A DNA stretch of 64,000 nt from Halorubrum rutilum (GTDB taxonomy: Archaea > Halobacteriota > Halobacteria > Halobacteriales > Haloferacaceae), in assembly GCF_024494565.1 (NCBI RefSeq), contig NZ_JANHDN010000005.1:248001-312000 (forward strand), in the 5' to 3' direction. This document shows, in pieces, positions 26,332 to 35,258 of the stretch. Under the pieces are notes generated by a model. That model was not told the origin of the DNA. It saw nothing but the letters and a program-made list of their open reading frames with translations, and searched no databases. Within the stretch, counting starts at the first letter, position 1; each line of letters begins with the position of its first letter. The position numbers and the translations under genes were made by a program.

Positions 26332-26472
26332 ACCGGTGATCCGACGTCGACCGCGTACAGCCGAGCGGCTGGGACCGTGGCGGTCTTCACCGCCGACTCG
26401 GAATCAACCACGTATAAACGAACGGTCGGGACCGCGAAGCCTGACACCGCCGACTCCGAGACGCACACGCGG
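26326..26472 (+). repeat. 57-nt tandem repeat abutting repeat copy B
   Basis: Two full diverged 57-nt units (26326-26382, 26383-26439) and a partial third (from 26440). In the plus frame each unit would encode 19 residues of the pattern VFTxDxxSTxYxRxxGTxx, for example VFTADSESTTYKRTVGTAK. The units keep a codon phase, but there is no ATG or GTG start in a sensible position, so I do not call a gene. It may be a decayed coding remnant. Confidence 0.65.
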
Positions 26473-26492
26473 ATGTCGCGTTCGAACGCGTC

Positions 26493-26921
26493 CTACCGCT
26501 CGCTCCGCACCGAGACCGTCTCCTGTTCGAACGCCTCCTCGTCGCCCCGCCAGCGCCACGAGCCGACGAACGGGTAGCCGTCGAGCGCGCAGATGACGTA
26601 CGAGTGGTCCGGCCACGTCGCCCGCGCGGCGTCCGTCTCGCTCGGGTGGGTCGGGCCCGTGGGGTGCGAGTGGTAGAAGCCGACCACGTCGAGCCCGTCG
26701 CCCTCGATCGTCTCGATGAGCTCGAACTGCTCCTCGGGGTCGATGAGGTAGCGGATCTGGGGCGTGTCGGCGACGTTCTCCGCCTGATACGTGTCGGTGA
26801 CGACGCTCGGCTCGCCGTCGGTCCCGTGGGTGCCGGCGAGGACGCCGCAGACCTCCGCCTCGCCGCCGCCGTACGCGTGGTAGACGATGTCGTCGTAGAC
26901 CGCTCGCGAGAGTTCGATCAT
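26493..26921 (-). CDS. JAMM/MPN+ metallopeptidase (desampylase/Mec type)
   Basis: A 142-residue zinc isopeptidase. The upstream Glu is in GGEAEVCGVLAG and the zinc motif is GFYHSHPTGPTHPSETD, a full HxHx(n)SxxD JAMM signature. Haloarchaeal JAMM1 removes SAMP modifiers from targets; the mycobacterial relative Mec cleaves cysteine off CysO. A CTTATC box lies about 30 nt upstream on the minus strand. It closes the cluster of cysteine synthase, carrier and E1, from which it is separated by repeat copy B. Confidence 0.92.
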   Translation of the reverse strand: MIELSRAVYDDIVYHAYGGGEAEVCGVLAGTHGTDGEPSVVTDTYQAENVADTPQIRYLIDPEEQFELIETIEGDGLDVVGFYHSHPTGPTHPSETDAARATWPDHSYVICALDGYPFVGSWRWRGDEEAFEQETVSVRSER

Positions 26922-27047
26922 GGCCGAGCGAAGGCGACTCCGACCGATAAGTCCGTCCCGACCGGCAAGGGCCGCGCTCCGTCACAGGTAGCGGCAGTCG
27001 TTGACGGGCTAGCGGAGGGTTTTGCCGCCGCGGTCGGAGTCGCTGGC

Positions 27048-27527
27048 ATGAGCGACGCCGAGCACGGGTCGCCGGCGCCGACCGCCGACGAGGCGCTCCA
27101 CACGACCCTCGACATGCCGTTCGACGACGCGGTCCCCTTCGTGCAGATCGAACACGAGCTCGCCGACTTCGAGACGGTGCGCGTCACGCGGTTGGACCGG
27201 ATGATCGAGGGGATGCTCGGCCACGACGACGTCGAGCGGACCGCCCTCATCGTCGTCTGTCACCCAGAGATCGCGTTCGACGCGATCGAGATCGACCCCA
27301 CGCTCGCCGGGATGCTCCCCTGTACCACCATCGTCTACGAGCGCGAGGGCGACGACCGGGTGCACGTCCACCACACGTCGGCGACGAAGGCGATCCGCGA
27401 CCTCGGCTGCGCGCCCGCCGACGCCGGCGGCGCGGTCGAGGACCTCGTCGAGAAGACCGGCGAGCTGATGACGGTCGTCTGGGAGAACATCGAGGAGCAC
27501 GGGCGAGAGCGGGCACCGGAGGGGTAG
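27048..27527 (+). CDS. DUF302-like protein
   Basis: A 159-residue cytosolic protein. The segment ERTALIVVCHPEIAFDAI followed by LAGMLPCTTIVYEREGDD matches the DUF302 pattern, with a conserved Pro-Glu-Ala helix and LLPC loop. DUF302 proteins form homodimers of unknown function and are often near redox or sulfur genes. The ATG at 27048 lies 27 nt after a GGTTTTG box; longer upstream frames are not family-like. Assignment is from memory of the pattern. Confidence 0.7.
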   Translation: MSDAEHGSPAPTADEALHTTLDMPFDDAVPFVQIEHELADFETVRVTRLDRMIEGMLGHDDVERTALIVVCHPEIAFDAIEIDPTLAGMLPCTTIVYEREGDDRVHVHHTSATKAIRDLGCAPADAGGAVEDLVEKTGELMTVVWENIEEHGRERAPEG

Positions 27528-27559
27528 ACCGGCGGAACCGCGGCTTCGAACCGCCTCCG

Positions 27560-28024
27560 CTACAGCCCCTCGACCCGCCGGAGCGCGTTCCGCACCGCCC
27601 CCGGCGTGGCGTGCGGCCCGCCCTGTACCCGGTGGTCCGGGAGGAGGAGCGGGACCGGGTTCTCGTCGAGCGCGTTCCGCACGAGTTCGAGGTCGTCGGG
27701 GTCGTCCGCGTCGAGCGCGGCCAGGCGCGTGAGCCGGCTCACCGACACCTCCTCGCCGTAGGGGACCGTGCGGAGCGCTTCGAGGACGTCGCGCCGGTCC
27801 GTCGGCACCGTGAGCCCGACGGCGACGTCGGCGAACTCGTCGCGCTCGCCGCGGACGTACGCGCCGATCCGGTCGAGCAGCTCGTGGTCCGGCTCCGCGT
27901 CCGCCGGCACGTCCGCCGGGAACGACACCGAGATGACCCGCCCGCCGGCGAAGCCGACTTCGACCGCTCGGTCGAGGGCCGCGAACTCGCGGGCGAAGAC
28001 GCCCGACGTTCCCGTCGTATTCAT
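27560..28024 (-). CDS. MGMT-like (alkyltransferase-like) protein with Asp at the Cys site
   Basis: A 154-residue protein with the Ada/MGMT C-terminal fold: [20 protein letters not shown] is the helical DNA-binding part and [14 protein letters not shown] corresponds to the active loop, normally PCHRV. Asp130 stands where the methyl-accepting Cys should be, so it cannot be a suicide alkyltransferase. Alkyltransferase-like proteins that lack the Cys bind O6-alkylguanine and recruit excision repair. TTTTAAC on the minus strand at 28049-28055 is a good TATA candidate. Confidence 0.8.
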   Translation of the reverse strand: MNTTGTSGVFAREFAALDRAVEVGFAGGRVISVSFPADVPADAEPDHELLDRIGAYVRGERDEFADVAVGLTVPTDRRDVLEALRTVPYGEEVSVSRLTRLAALDADDPDDLELVRNALDENPVPLLLPDHRVQGGPHATPGAVRNALRRVEGL

Positions 28025-28124
28025 ACCCGTCACACGACGGGCCCGACGGTTAAAACGAGGGGGCGAATCCCGCGTCGGGCCCGTGCGGCCCACGGCGCGC
28101 CCCGCGGACGGCCGGCCCCGCAAG

Positions 28125-28155
28125 TCTTATGAACAGATACGTGCATTAGTGTACA
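28125..28155 (+). promoter_or_regulatory. trp operon promoter region
   Basis: TCTTATGA at 28125-28132 lies about 27-34 nt before the trpC ATG, which fits a leaderless transcript. The palindrome TGTACA follows at 28150-28155, 3 nt before the ATG. TGTACA is the core box recognised by TrpY in methanogens, but whether haloarchaea use such a repressor here is unknown. Confidence 0.4.
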
Positions 28156-28158
28156 GTA

Positions 28159-28965
28159 ATGGAGGATACAACCGAGCTGGCCCCCGCGGTCAGGTCGATA
28201 CTGTCGGCCGCGCGCGACCGGGCGGCCGAGGGCCGAACCGACCGCGTCGACGTCGACCCGCGCGACCTGCGGGCCGCGTTCGACCGCGCCGAGGCCGACG
28301 GCCGGGTTCCCCTGATCGCCGAGGTCAAGCCGACGAGTCCGACCACCGACGGCGCCCGCGAGGACGACCCCGTCGCGCTCGCCGAGGGGATGGTCGCCGG
28401 CGGCGCCGCGGCGCTCTCGGTGCTCACGGAGCCCGAGCACTTCGGCGGGAGCGTCGCGGTGCTCGAACGCGTCCGCGAGGCCGTCGACGTGCCGGTCCTC
28501 CGCAAGGACTTCGTCGTCGCCGAGTCCCAGCTCGACGCCGTCGAGAGCGACGTCGTCCTCCTGATCGCGCGGTTCGTCGGCGACGACCTCCCGGACCTGC
28601 TCGCCGCGGCCCGCGAGCGCGGCTTCCAAGTCCTCGTCGAGGTCCACGACCGCGAGGAGCTGACGCGGGCGCTCGACGCGGGGGCGACGACGATCGGCGT
28701 GAACAACCGCGACCTCGCGGAGCTGGTCGTCGACCTCGGAACCTTCGAGTCCGTGGCGCCCCACGTCCCGGACGAGGTGACGCTGATCGCGGAGAGCGGG
28801 ATCGGCTCGCCCGCCGACGTCCGCCGGATGCGGGCGGCCGGCGCCGACGCCCTGCTCGTCGGGAGCGCGATCATGGACGGCGACGTCGAGGCGAACACGC
28901 GGGCGCTGACGCGGGCGGAGGCGGACGACGGAGACCACCGAGACACCACGGAGACACCCACATGA
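28159..28965 (+). CDS. trpC: Indole-3-glycerol phosphate synthase
   Basis: A 268-residue TIM-barrel enzyme that closes carboxyphenylaminodeoxyribulose phosphate to indole-glycerol phosphate. The catalytic Lys is in [14 protein letters not shown], the second in VLRKDFVV, and [15 protein letters not shown] and LIAESGIG complete the barrel signatures. First gene of trpCBA, with a 4-nt overlap with trpB. The C-terminal 20 residues are acidic and variable. Confidence 0.95.
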   Translation: MEDTTELAPAVRSILSAARDRAAEGRTDRVDVDPRDLRAAFDRAEADGRVPLIAEVKPTSPTTDGAREDDPVALAEGMVAGGAAALSVLTEPEHFGGSVAVLERVREAVDVPVLRKDFVVAESQLDAVESDVVLLIARFVGDDLPDLLAAARERGFQVLVEVHDREELTRALDAGATTIGVNNRDLAELVVDLGTFESVAPHVPDEVTLIAESGIGSPADVRRMRAAGADALLVGSAIMDGDVEANTRALTRAEADDGDHRDTTETPT

Positions 28966-30266
28966 GCGAAACCGAGCCAACGACGATCGAGACCGGAGAG
29001 CTGTCGCGACGCCCCGGCCGCCAGCGCGGCCGCGAGGACGGGAAGTTCGGCCGCTACGGCGGCCAGTACGTCCCGGAGGCGCTGATGCCGGCGATCGAGG
29101 AGCTGACCGACGCCTACGAGCGGTACGTCCTCGACAACGAGGACGGCTTCATGGACGAGTTCCGCGAGCGGCTCGCGGACTTCGGCGGTCGCCCGATCCC
29201 GCTTCAGCGGGCCGACCGGCTCTCCGAGCGCTACGACCGCGAGGTGTACCTCAAGCGCGAGGACCTCCTCCACGGCGGCGCGCACAAGCTGAACAACGCC
29301 CTCGGCCAGGTCCTGCTGGCGAAGTACATGGGGAAGGAGCGGATCATCGCCGAGACGGGCGCCGGGCAGCACGGCACCGCGACCGCGATGGCGGCCGCCC
29401 ACCTCGACATGCCCTGCGAGATCTACATGGGCGAGCGCGACATCAACCGCCAGCGCCCCAACGTCTTCCGGATGAAGCTGAACGGCGCCGAGGTGAACCC
29501 GGTCACGGCGGGCCGCGGCACCCTGAAGGAGGCCATCTCGGAGACGATGCGCGACTGGGCGACCACCGTCGAGAACACCCACTACGTCATCGGGTCGATC
29601 GTCGGCCCGCACCCGTTCCCGGTGATGGTCCGCGACTTCCAGGCGGTCATCTCCGAGGAGGCGCGGGCGCAGGCGATCGAGAAGACCGGCGAGCTCCCGA
29701 CCGACGTGGTCGCCTGCGCGGGCGGCGGCTCGAACACGATGGGGTCGTTCGCCGCGTTCGTCGACGACGAGGACGTCGCGCTCCACGCGGTCGAGGCCGG
29801 CGGCTCGACGCTGGAGGTCGACGAGGAGGCCGGCGTCGCCCCGAACTCCGCCTCGCTGTACACCGGCGAGGAGGGCGTGCTCCACGGCGCGCGCACCAAG
29901 CTCCTGCAGGACTCCGACGGACAGATCATGGAGAGCCACTCGATCTCCTCCGGGCTCGACTACGCCGGGGTCGGCCCGGAGCTCGCGTACCTCGTCGACG
30001 AGGGGCGCGTGAGCCCCGTCGCCGTCGACGACGACGCCGCGTTGGAGGGGTTCCACCGGCTCTCGCGCACGGAGGGGATCATCCCCGCGCTGGAGACGGC
30101 GCACGCCTTCGGCTTCTTAGAGGAGCGCCACGAGGAGCTCGGCGAGCGCGTCGTCGTGAACGTCTCCGGGCGCGGCGACAAGGACCTCGACGCCGCCATC
30201 GAGGAGACGGACAAGCGCGACGTCGACGAGGCGCCGGACATGTCGATGTTCACGGGGGGGATCTGA
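28962..30266 (+). CDS. trpB: Tryptophan synthase beta chain
   Basis: A 434-residue PLP enzyme that joins indole and serine. [19 protein letters not shown] opens the domain, the PLP Lys is in [15 protein letters not shown] and the phosphate loop is [10 protein letters not shown]. It is a TrpB1-type protein by sequence ([12 protein letters not shown], and the paired alpha gene). It begins inside the trpC stop (ATGA) and ends directly against trpA. Confidence 0.97.
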   Translation: MSETEPTTIETGELSRRPGRQRGREDGKFGRYGGQYVPEALMPAIEELTDAYERYVLDNEDGFMDEFRERLADFGGRPIPLQRADRLSERYDREVYLKREDLLHGGAHKLNNALGQVLLAKYMGKERIIAETGAGQHGTATAMAAAHLDMPCEIYMGERDINRQRPNVFRMKLNGAEVNPVTAGRGTLKEAISETMRDWATTVENTHYVIGSIVGPHPFPVMVRDFQAVISEEARAQAIEKTGELPTDVVACAGGGSNTMGSFAAFVDDEDVALHAVEAGGSTLEVDEEAGVAPNSASLYTGEEGVLHGARTKLLQDSDGQIMESHSISSGLDYAGVGPELAYLVDEGRVSPVAVDDDAALEGFHRLSRTEGIIPALETAHAFGFLEERHEELGERVVVNVSGRGDKDLDAAIEETDKRDVDEAPDMSMFTGGI

Positions 30267-31166
30267 ATGGCGGAGACGGGCAACTCGGCCGCGATAGCCG
30301 AGGCGTTCGCCGACGGCCCCGCCTACGTCCCCTACCTCGCCGTCGGCGACCCCTCCTACGAGGCGTCGCTGGAGTACGTCCGCGCGCTCGACCGCGGCGG
30401 CGCCGACGTCATCGAGCTCGGGCTGCCCTTCTCGGAGCCGATCGCCGAGGGACCGACGATCCAGGGGGCGCTCGTGCGCTCGCTCGACGGCGGGATGACG
30501 CCGGACCGGTTCTTCGCGTTCGCCGAGGAGCTCGACGTCGACGCGCCGCTCGTCTGCATGACGTACTACAACCTCATTTATCAGTACGGGGATAGCGAGG
30601 CGCAGCGCGCCTCGGACGCGAGCGGTGAAACCGCGAGCGAGACCGGCCCCCGCCCCTTCGTCGAGCGCGCCGCCGCGGCCGGCATCGAGGGGCTCGTCGT
30701 CCCCGACCTCCCGGCCGAGGAGGCCAACCCGCTGCGGGAGGCGTGCGACGAGTTCGGCCTCGACCTGATCTTCATCGTCGCGCCGACCACGGTCGGCGAC
30801 CGGCTCGACCGGATCATGGGTCGCGTGTCGGGGTACGTCTACGTGCAGGCGCGGCTCGGGACGACCGGCGCGCGCGACGACGTCTCCGACCAGACCACGG
30901 AGAGCCTCGACCGGCTCGCCGAGTACGACGTGCCGAAGGCGGTCGGGTTCGGCATCTCCTCGGGCGAGCACGCCGAGCGCATCGTCGCCGGCGGCGCCGA
31001 CGGGGTCATCGTCGGCTCGGCGCTCGTCGACATCGTCGCCGAGGGCGTCGAGGCGGACCTGTCGACCGAGGCGGTCGCGGACCGGCTTGAGGCGCTCTCG
31101 CGGGAGCTGAAGGCGGGCGCCGAGCGCGGCCACGCCGCCCGCGTCGGCGCGCCCGAGTCGCGGTGA
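30267..31166 (+). CDS. trpA: Tryptophan synthase alpha chain
   Basis: A 299-residue TIM barrel that cleaves indole-glycerol phosphate to indole. The catalytic Glu is in [18 protein letters not shown] and the Asp region in [27 protein letters not shown] and [10 protein letters not shown] are at the phosphate site. An insertion of about 12 polar residues (around 113-124) follows [12 protein letters not shown]. It starts on the base after the trpB stop. Confidence 0.95.
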   Translation: MAETGNSAAIAEAFADGPAYVPYLAVGDPSYEASLEYVRALDRGGADVIELGLPFSEPIAEGPTIQGALVRSLDGGMTPDRFFAFAEELDVDAPLVCMTYYNLIYQYGDSEAQRASDASGETASETGPRPFVERAAAAGIEGLVVPDLPAEEANPLREACDEFGLDLIFIVAPTTVGDRLDRIMGRVSGYVYVQARLGTTGARDDVSDQTTESLDRLAEYDVPKAVGFGISSGEHAERIVAGGADGVIVGSALVDIVAEGVEADLSTEAVADRLEALSRELKAGAERGHAARVGAPESR

Positions 31167-31248
31167 CCGGGGGTTCGAGCCAATACGACCCCGAACGAAA
31201 CCCACTTACCTGCGATTGCCACACTCTCACACAACGACCGAACCCACC

Positions 31249-32040
31249 ATGACAGCAGGACTCTCGGCACGACTCGACCGCATCTCCACGAACGACCGGT
31301 ACCTCATCGTCCCGATGGACCACGGGATCACGATGGGCGCCGTCGACGGCCTCGTCGACATCGAGTCGACGATCGACGGCGTCACGCGCGGCGGGGCAGA
31401 CGCGGTCCTCACGCAGCGCGGCGTCGCGGAGCGCGTCCACCCGAACAAGAACGGCGCGGGCTACATCGTCCACGTCAACGGGTCGACGACGATCGGCCCC
31501 GACGAGAGCGACAAGCGCGTCACGGCGACCGCCGAGGACGCGGTGCGCGCGGGCGCCGACGCGGTCTCGTTCCACATCAACGTCGGCTCCGACCACGAGC
31601 CGGACCAGATCGAGGAGCTGGCGGAGCTGACCGCCGACGCCGAGCGTCTCGGGCTCCCCGTGCTCGCGATGGCGTACGCGCGCGGCCCCGGCGTCGACGA
31701 GACCGACCCGGAGTCGCTGGGGCACGCGGTCCGGCTCGCCGAGGAGCTCGGCGCCGACGTGGTGAAGACCGGCTACTCCGGCGACGGCGACTCGTTCGCC
31801 CGCGTCACTGAGTCGACCCGGCTCCCGGTCGTCATCGCCGGCGGCTCGAAGGGGACCGACCGCGAGACCGTCGAGATGGTCCGCGGCGCGATGGACGGCG
31901 ACGCGTCCGGCGTGTCGATGGGACGGTCGATCTTCCAGCACGAGGACCCGGAGGGGATCGCCCGCGCCGTCTCGGCGATCGTCCACGACGACGCCGGCGT
32001 CGACGAGGCGCTCCGGGCGGGCGGGTTCATCGAGGCGTAG
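31249..32040 (+). CDS. 2-amino-3,7-dideoxy-D-threo-hept-6-ulosonate synthase
   Basis: A 263-residue class I aldolase-like enzyme. It makes the archaeal precursor of 3-dehydroquinate from aspartate semialdehyde and a deoxy-ketohexose phosphate. RYLIVPMDHGITMGAVDGL is the family N-terminus and the Schiff-base Lys is in ADVVKTGYSGDGDSF. It sits just after trpCBA and before DHQ synthase, the same order I recall in Haloferax. ATG 31249 is preferred over an upstream in-frame ATG. Confidence 0.9.
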   Translation: MTAGLSARLDRISTNDRYLIVPMDHGITMGAVDGLVDIESTIDGVTRGGADAVLTQRGVAERVHPNKNGAGYIVHVNGSTTIGPDESDKRVTATAEDAVRAGADAVSFHINVGSDHEPDQIEELAELTADAERLGLPVLAMAYARGPGVDETDPESLGHAVRLAEELGADVVKTGYSGDGDSFARVTESTRLPVVIAGGSKGTDRETVEMVRGAMDGDASGVSMGRSIFQHEDPEGIARAVSAIVHDDAGVDEALRAGGFIEA

Positions 32041-32093
32041 GGACGCCTCGGGACGCGTTGAATCGCTCCGCGTCGACGAGGGGGAACGACGCG

Positions 32094-33665
32094 TCAGCAG
32101 GCGGCGGTGATACGCTTCTGCGGCTCCGGCGGTCCGACCGGCCCGGTCGGTCCGACCTCCTGTTCGACGTGGAAGACGGTCACCGACTCCACGCTCCGGT
32201 CCGCTCGCTCGCAGACGTACGCCGCCACCGGGCGGTACCGCGTCTCGCCGGCGTACCGCGTCCGGTGTCCGAACTGGTGCCAGAGGGTCGTCGGGTACGT
32301 CTCAGCGGCGTCCGGGGGCCGGTCGAACGCCACCGCCCCGCCGCCGAGCGCGTCGACCGACTCGCCGGAGTCGAGGGTGGCCCGGACGACGTACCAGCTG
32401 GACGTGTCCGGCGGGTTCGGCGCGAAGAACGACCAGCTCACCTCCGACAGGCCGCCCGTCGACTCCGACGCCGGGAGGTCGACGAGCCCGACCCCCGCGG
32501 CCTGCCACCACACGAGCGCGACGAAGAAGCCGACGAGCAGGACGGCGGCCGCCACTCGGACCCCGCGGCGAACCCCCGACGGGACCGACGGCGCCGACGC
32601 GGTCGCGTCCGCGCTCCCGCCGTCGCTCCGGAGCGCGGGGGCCGCGAGCCGGGCTGGGACGCGGGCCTTCGAGGCGACTCCCTCGACGGCGTCCCAGACC
32701 CGCGGCGGGAGGAACAGCAGGAGGACCGCGATCATGACGAACGGGAAGACGGCGAGACGCATCGTCGCGGCCATCCCGAGGTGCGCGGCGACGAACGACA
32801 GGACGACGCCGGTCCTGAGTCGCTCGGACGGGACGAGCAGCAGGACGGACGCCGCGAGGAGCGCGATCCAGAGCCAGTTCACCGCCGCGAGGACCGCGGT
32901 CCGTTCTGAGATGAGCGGGCCCAGTCCCACCACGAACTCCTCCACCTGATATATCCGCGGGACCGCGACGCCCGACATCCACGCGTCGCTCCGGTACTTG
33001 GAGACCGCGTTCGCCGCGTAGATCGACACGAGCGTCAGGAGGGCGACGGCCGTCCCGAGCGAACAGACTCGCCGGTCGCTTCCGGTTCCCCGCTCGTCGC
33101 CGTCCCGTTCGTCAAGGTCGCCCCGTCCGTCGAGTTCGTCCCGGTCGCGACGGTCGCTCCGCCGGCTCCCGCCGAGCGACCACCGGGCGTCGAGCGGGAG
33201 GAAGAGCGCCAGGAACAGGAACGCGACCAGGATCGTGTTCCCGCCGTTGATCACGAACGGGTTCCGGGCGTACAGCGACGCGAGGAGGACGAGCGAGACG
33301 GCCGTCGACGCCCGCGTCCGGTAGCCGACGAGCAGGCAGACGGCGGCGCCCGCGGCGAGCGCGAGCAGCGCCGCCTGGACCCGCGCCGACCCGGACACCG
33401 CGTGGATCGAGACGGCCTCCAGCGTCGGGTACACCTCGGCGAGCGTCGAGCGCGGCAGGACGCCCTCGTCGGTGTAGAACGCGCGCAGCCCCGGGAGCCG
33501 GTAGACGAGCAGGTCCCCGAGGAGCAGGAGCGCCAGCGCGATGCGGAACGCGCCGAGCGCGCGCGGGTCGACCCCGAGGCAGGGGGCGGCGCGCTCGCGG
33601 AGGGCGTCGCGCGTCGCGGCGTCCCGGGGGGCCGCGTTCGAGAGCCGCTCGCGTAGTGGCGTCAT
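32094..33665 (-). CDS. HTTM-domain (vitamin K carboxylase-like) membrane protein
   Basis: A 523-residue polytopic protein. The N-terminal half has the HTTM pattern: a first helix LGAFRIALALLLLGDLLVYR, then FYTDEGVLPRSTLAEVYPTL, and more helices with NPFVINGGNTILVAFLFLAL. About 8-9 membrane segments are followed by a C-terminal domain of 130 residues. HTTM proteins are distant relatives of gamma-glutamyl carboxylase; the substrate is unknown. It lies antisense between the ADTH synthase and DHQ synthase genes. Confidence 0.82.
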   Translation of the reverse strand: MTPLRERLSNAAPRDAATRDALRERAAPCLGVDPRALGAFRIALALLLLGDLLVYRLPGLRAFYTDEGVLPRSTLAEVYPTLEAVSIHAVSGSARVQAALLALAAGAAVCLLVGYRTRASTAVSLVLLASLYARNPFVINGGNTILVAFLFLALFLPLDARWSLGGSRRSDRRDRDELDGRGDLDERDGDERGTGSDRRVCSLGTAVALLTLVSIYAANAVSKYRSDAWMSGVAVPRIYQVEEFVVGLGPLISERTAVLAAVNWLWIALLAASVLLLVPSERLRTGVVLSFVAAHLGMAATMRLAVFPFVMIAVLLLFLPPRVWDAVEGVASKARVPARLAAPALRSDGGSADATASAPSVPSGVRRGVRVAAAVLLVGFFVALVWWQAAGVGLVDLPASESTGGLSEVSWSFFAPNPPDTSSWYVVRATLDSGESVDALGGGAVAFDRPPDAAETYPTTLWHQFGHRTRYAGETRYRPVAAYVCERADRSVESVTVFHVEQEVGPTGPVGPPEPQKRITAAC

Positions 33666-33820
33666 TCGGTGCTTCGGGTCGTAGGTGCCATCTCAGCGAT
33701 AAGTGCTTTGTCGTCTCCGGAGGCGCGGCGTCGGGCACGGCGTCCGACCGCGTCGCAGCGTCGGCCGCAACGCGCGACCCTTCCGCAGTTTTCAAGCCCG
33801 CCCGCCGTGAGGTTCCGACA

Positions 33821-34993
33821 ATGACACGCACGGTCTGGGTGAAGGCCGACGGGAGCGTCGGCGACTGGGAGGCGCGCAAGCGACGGGTCACGGCCGCCAT
33901 CGAGGCCGGCGCGGACTGGGTGCTCGTCGACGAGGCGGACGTGGGGCGCGTCCGCGAGCTGGGCGACATCTCGGTCGCGGCGTTCCGCTCCGAGGCGGAC
34001 GTCATCGACGACGCCGAGAGCGACGCCGAGGCCGACGCCTACTTCGTCGGCAAGGGCGGCGAGGGCGACGGGACGATCGACCTCCCGGACGACTTCTCCG
34101 GCTCGGCGGACCTGACGACGGTCCGCCGGCGCGACGACCGCGCGCAGGGCGTGTACGTCCGCGTGCTCGGGACCGAGTACGAGCGGTTCGCCGAGGAGGC
34201 GGCCGCGGACGCCGAGTACACGATCGTCGTCGGCGAGGACTGGTCGATCATCCCGCTGGAGAACCTGATCGCGCGGGTCGGCGAGGAGACGCACCTCGTC
34301 GCCGGCGCGACCACCGCCGCCGAGGCCCGGACCGCCTTCGAGACGCTGGAGATCGGCGCCGACGGCGTGCTCCTCGACTCGGGCGACCCCGACGAGATCC
34401 GGGGCGCGGTCGACGCCCGCGACGCCGCCGACCGCGAGACGCTCGACCTCCGGCACGCCGAGGTGACCGCGGTCGAGCGCACCGGGATGGCCGACCGCGT
34501 CTGCATCGACACCGGCTCGCTGATGGACGACGACGAGGGGATGCTCGTGGGGTCGATGTCGCGCGGGCTGTTCTTCGTGCACGCCGAAACCGCGGAGTCG
34601 CCGTACGTCGAGTCGCGCCCCTTCCGGGTGAACGCCGGGGCCGTCCACGCGTACGTCCGGAACGCGGAGGGCGGCACGAACTACCTCGCGGAGCTCTCCA
34701 GCGGCGACGAGGTGCAGGTGGTCGACACCGACGGCCGCACCCGCGAGGCGATCGTCGGGCGCGTGAAGATCGAGAAGCGGCCGATGTTCCGGATCCAGGC
34801 CGAGGTGGAGACCGATGAGGGCGTCGACCGCGTGGAGACGCTGATCCAGAACGCCGAGACGGTGAAGGTCGCGACCGCTGACGGGAAGAAGGCGGTCACC
34901 GACCTCGAGGAGGGCGACGAGGCGCTCGTCTACTACGAGGACGTGGCGCGGCACTTCGGCGAGGCGGTGGAGGAGAGCATCATCGAGAAGTGA
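33821..34993 (+). CDS. 3-dehydroquinate synthase, archaeal type II
   Basis: A 390-residue enzyme that converts the ADTH-synthase product to 3-dehydroquinate by oxidative deamination with NAD, replacing bacterial AroB. RTVWVKADGSVGDWEARKRR begins the family, and GMADRVCIDTGSLMDDDEGM and GSMSRGLFFVHAETAESPYV are characteristic. TTTTCAAG at about 33789-33796 is a TATA candidate. It works with the gene at 31249-32040 at the start of the shikimate pathway. Confidence 0.93.
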   Translation: MTRTVWVKADGSVGDWEARKRRVTAAIEAGADWVLVDEADVGRVRELGDISVAAFRSEADVIDDAESDAEADAYFVGKGGEGDGTIDLPDDFSGSADLTTVRRRDDRAQGVYVRVLGTEYERFAEEAAADAEYTIVVGEDWSIIPLENLIARVGEETHLVAGATTAAEARTAFETLEIGADGVLLDSGDPDEIRGAVDARDAADRETLDLRHAEVTAVERTGMADRVCIDTGSLMDDDEGMLVGSMSRGLFFVHAETAESPYVESRPFRVNAGAVHAYVRNAEGGTNYLAELSSGDEVQVVDTDGRTREAIVGRVKIEKRPMFRIQAEVETDEGVDRVETLIQNAETVKVATADGKKAVTDLEEGDEALVYYEDVARHFGEAVEESIIEK

Positions 34994-35148
34994 GTGGCCG
35001 AGCGAACGCGAGGCCACTGTAGCGAGCCGGCCTCCGCCGGCGAGAAGCGAGACCGAACGACGTGAGGTCTCGTGGGGAGCGGTGAAACCGCGAGCCGAGC
35101 GGCCGAGCGAACGCGAGGCCACTGTAGCGAGCCGGCCGAGCGAACGCG
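34993..35148 (+). repeat. Hairpin and 37-nt direct repeats after DHQ synthase
   Basis: A 37-nt sequence beginning GGCCGAGCGAACGCG occurs identically at 34996-35032 and 35101-35137, with a 15-nt third start at 35134-35148. AGTGGCC at 34993-34999 pairs with GGCCACT at 35012-35018 around a 12-nt loop, right at the stop codon. The rest of the 265-nt gap to 35258 has no gene. Confidence 0.85.
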
Positions 35149-35258
35149 GTGCGACCACCGCCGACGAGACCGCGACAGCGAGCGAACCCCGGCCGCCGAG
35201 AAGCGGCCGAGATCGTGTCGACCAGAACGCATTTCACGTCGGTTCGTGATCGGCTCCT

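Noticed and set aside
26320..26577. 85-codon ORF over the 57-nt repeats
   Set aside because: It begins at TTG, overlaps the end of the JAMM gene and has no promoter. Kept only as a repeat.
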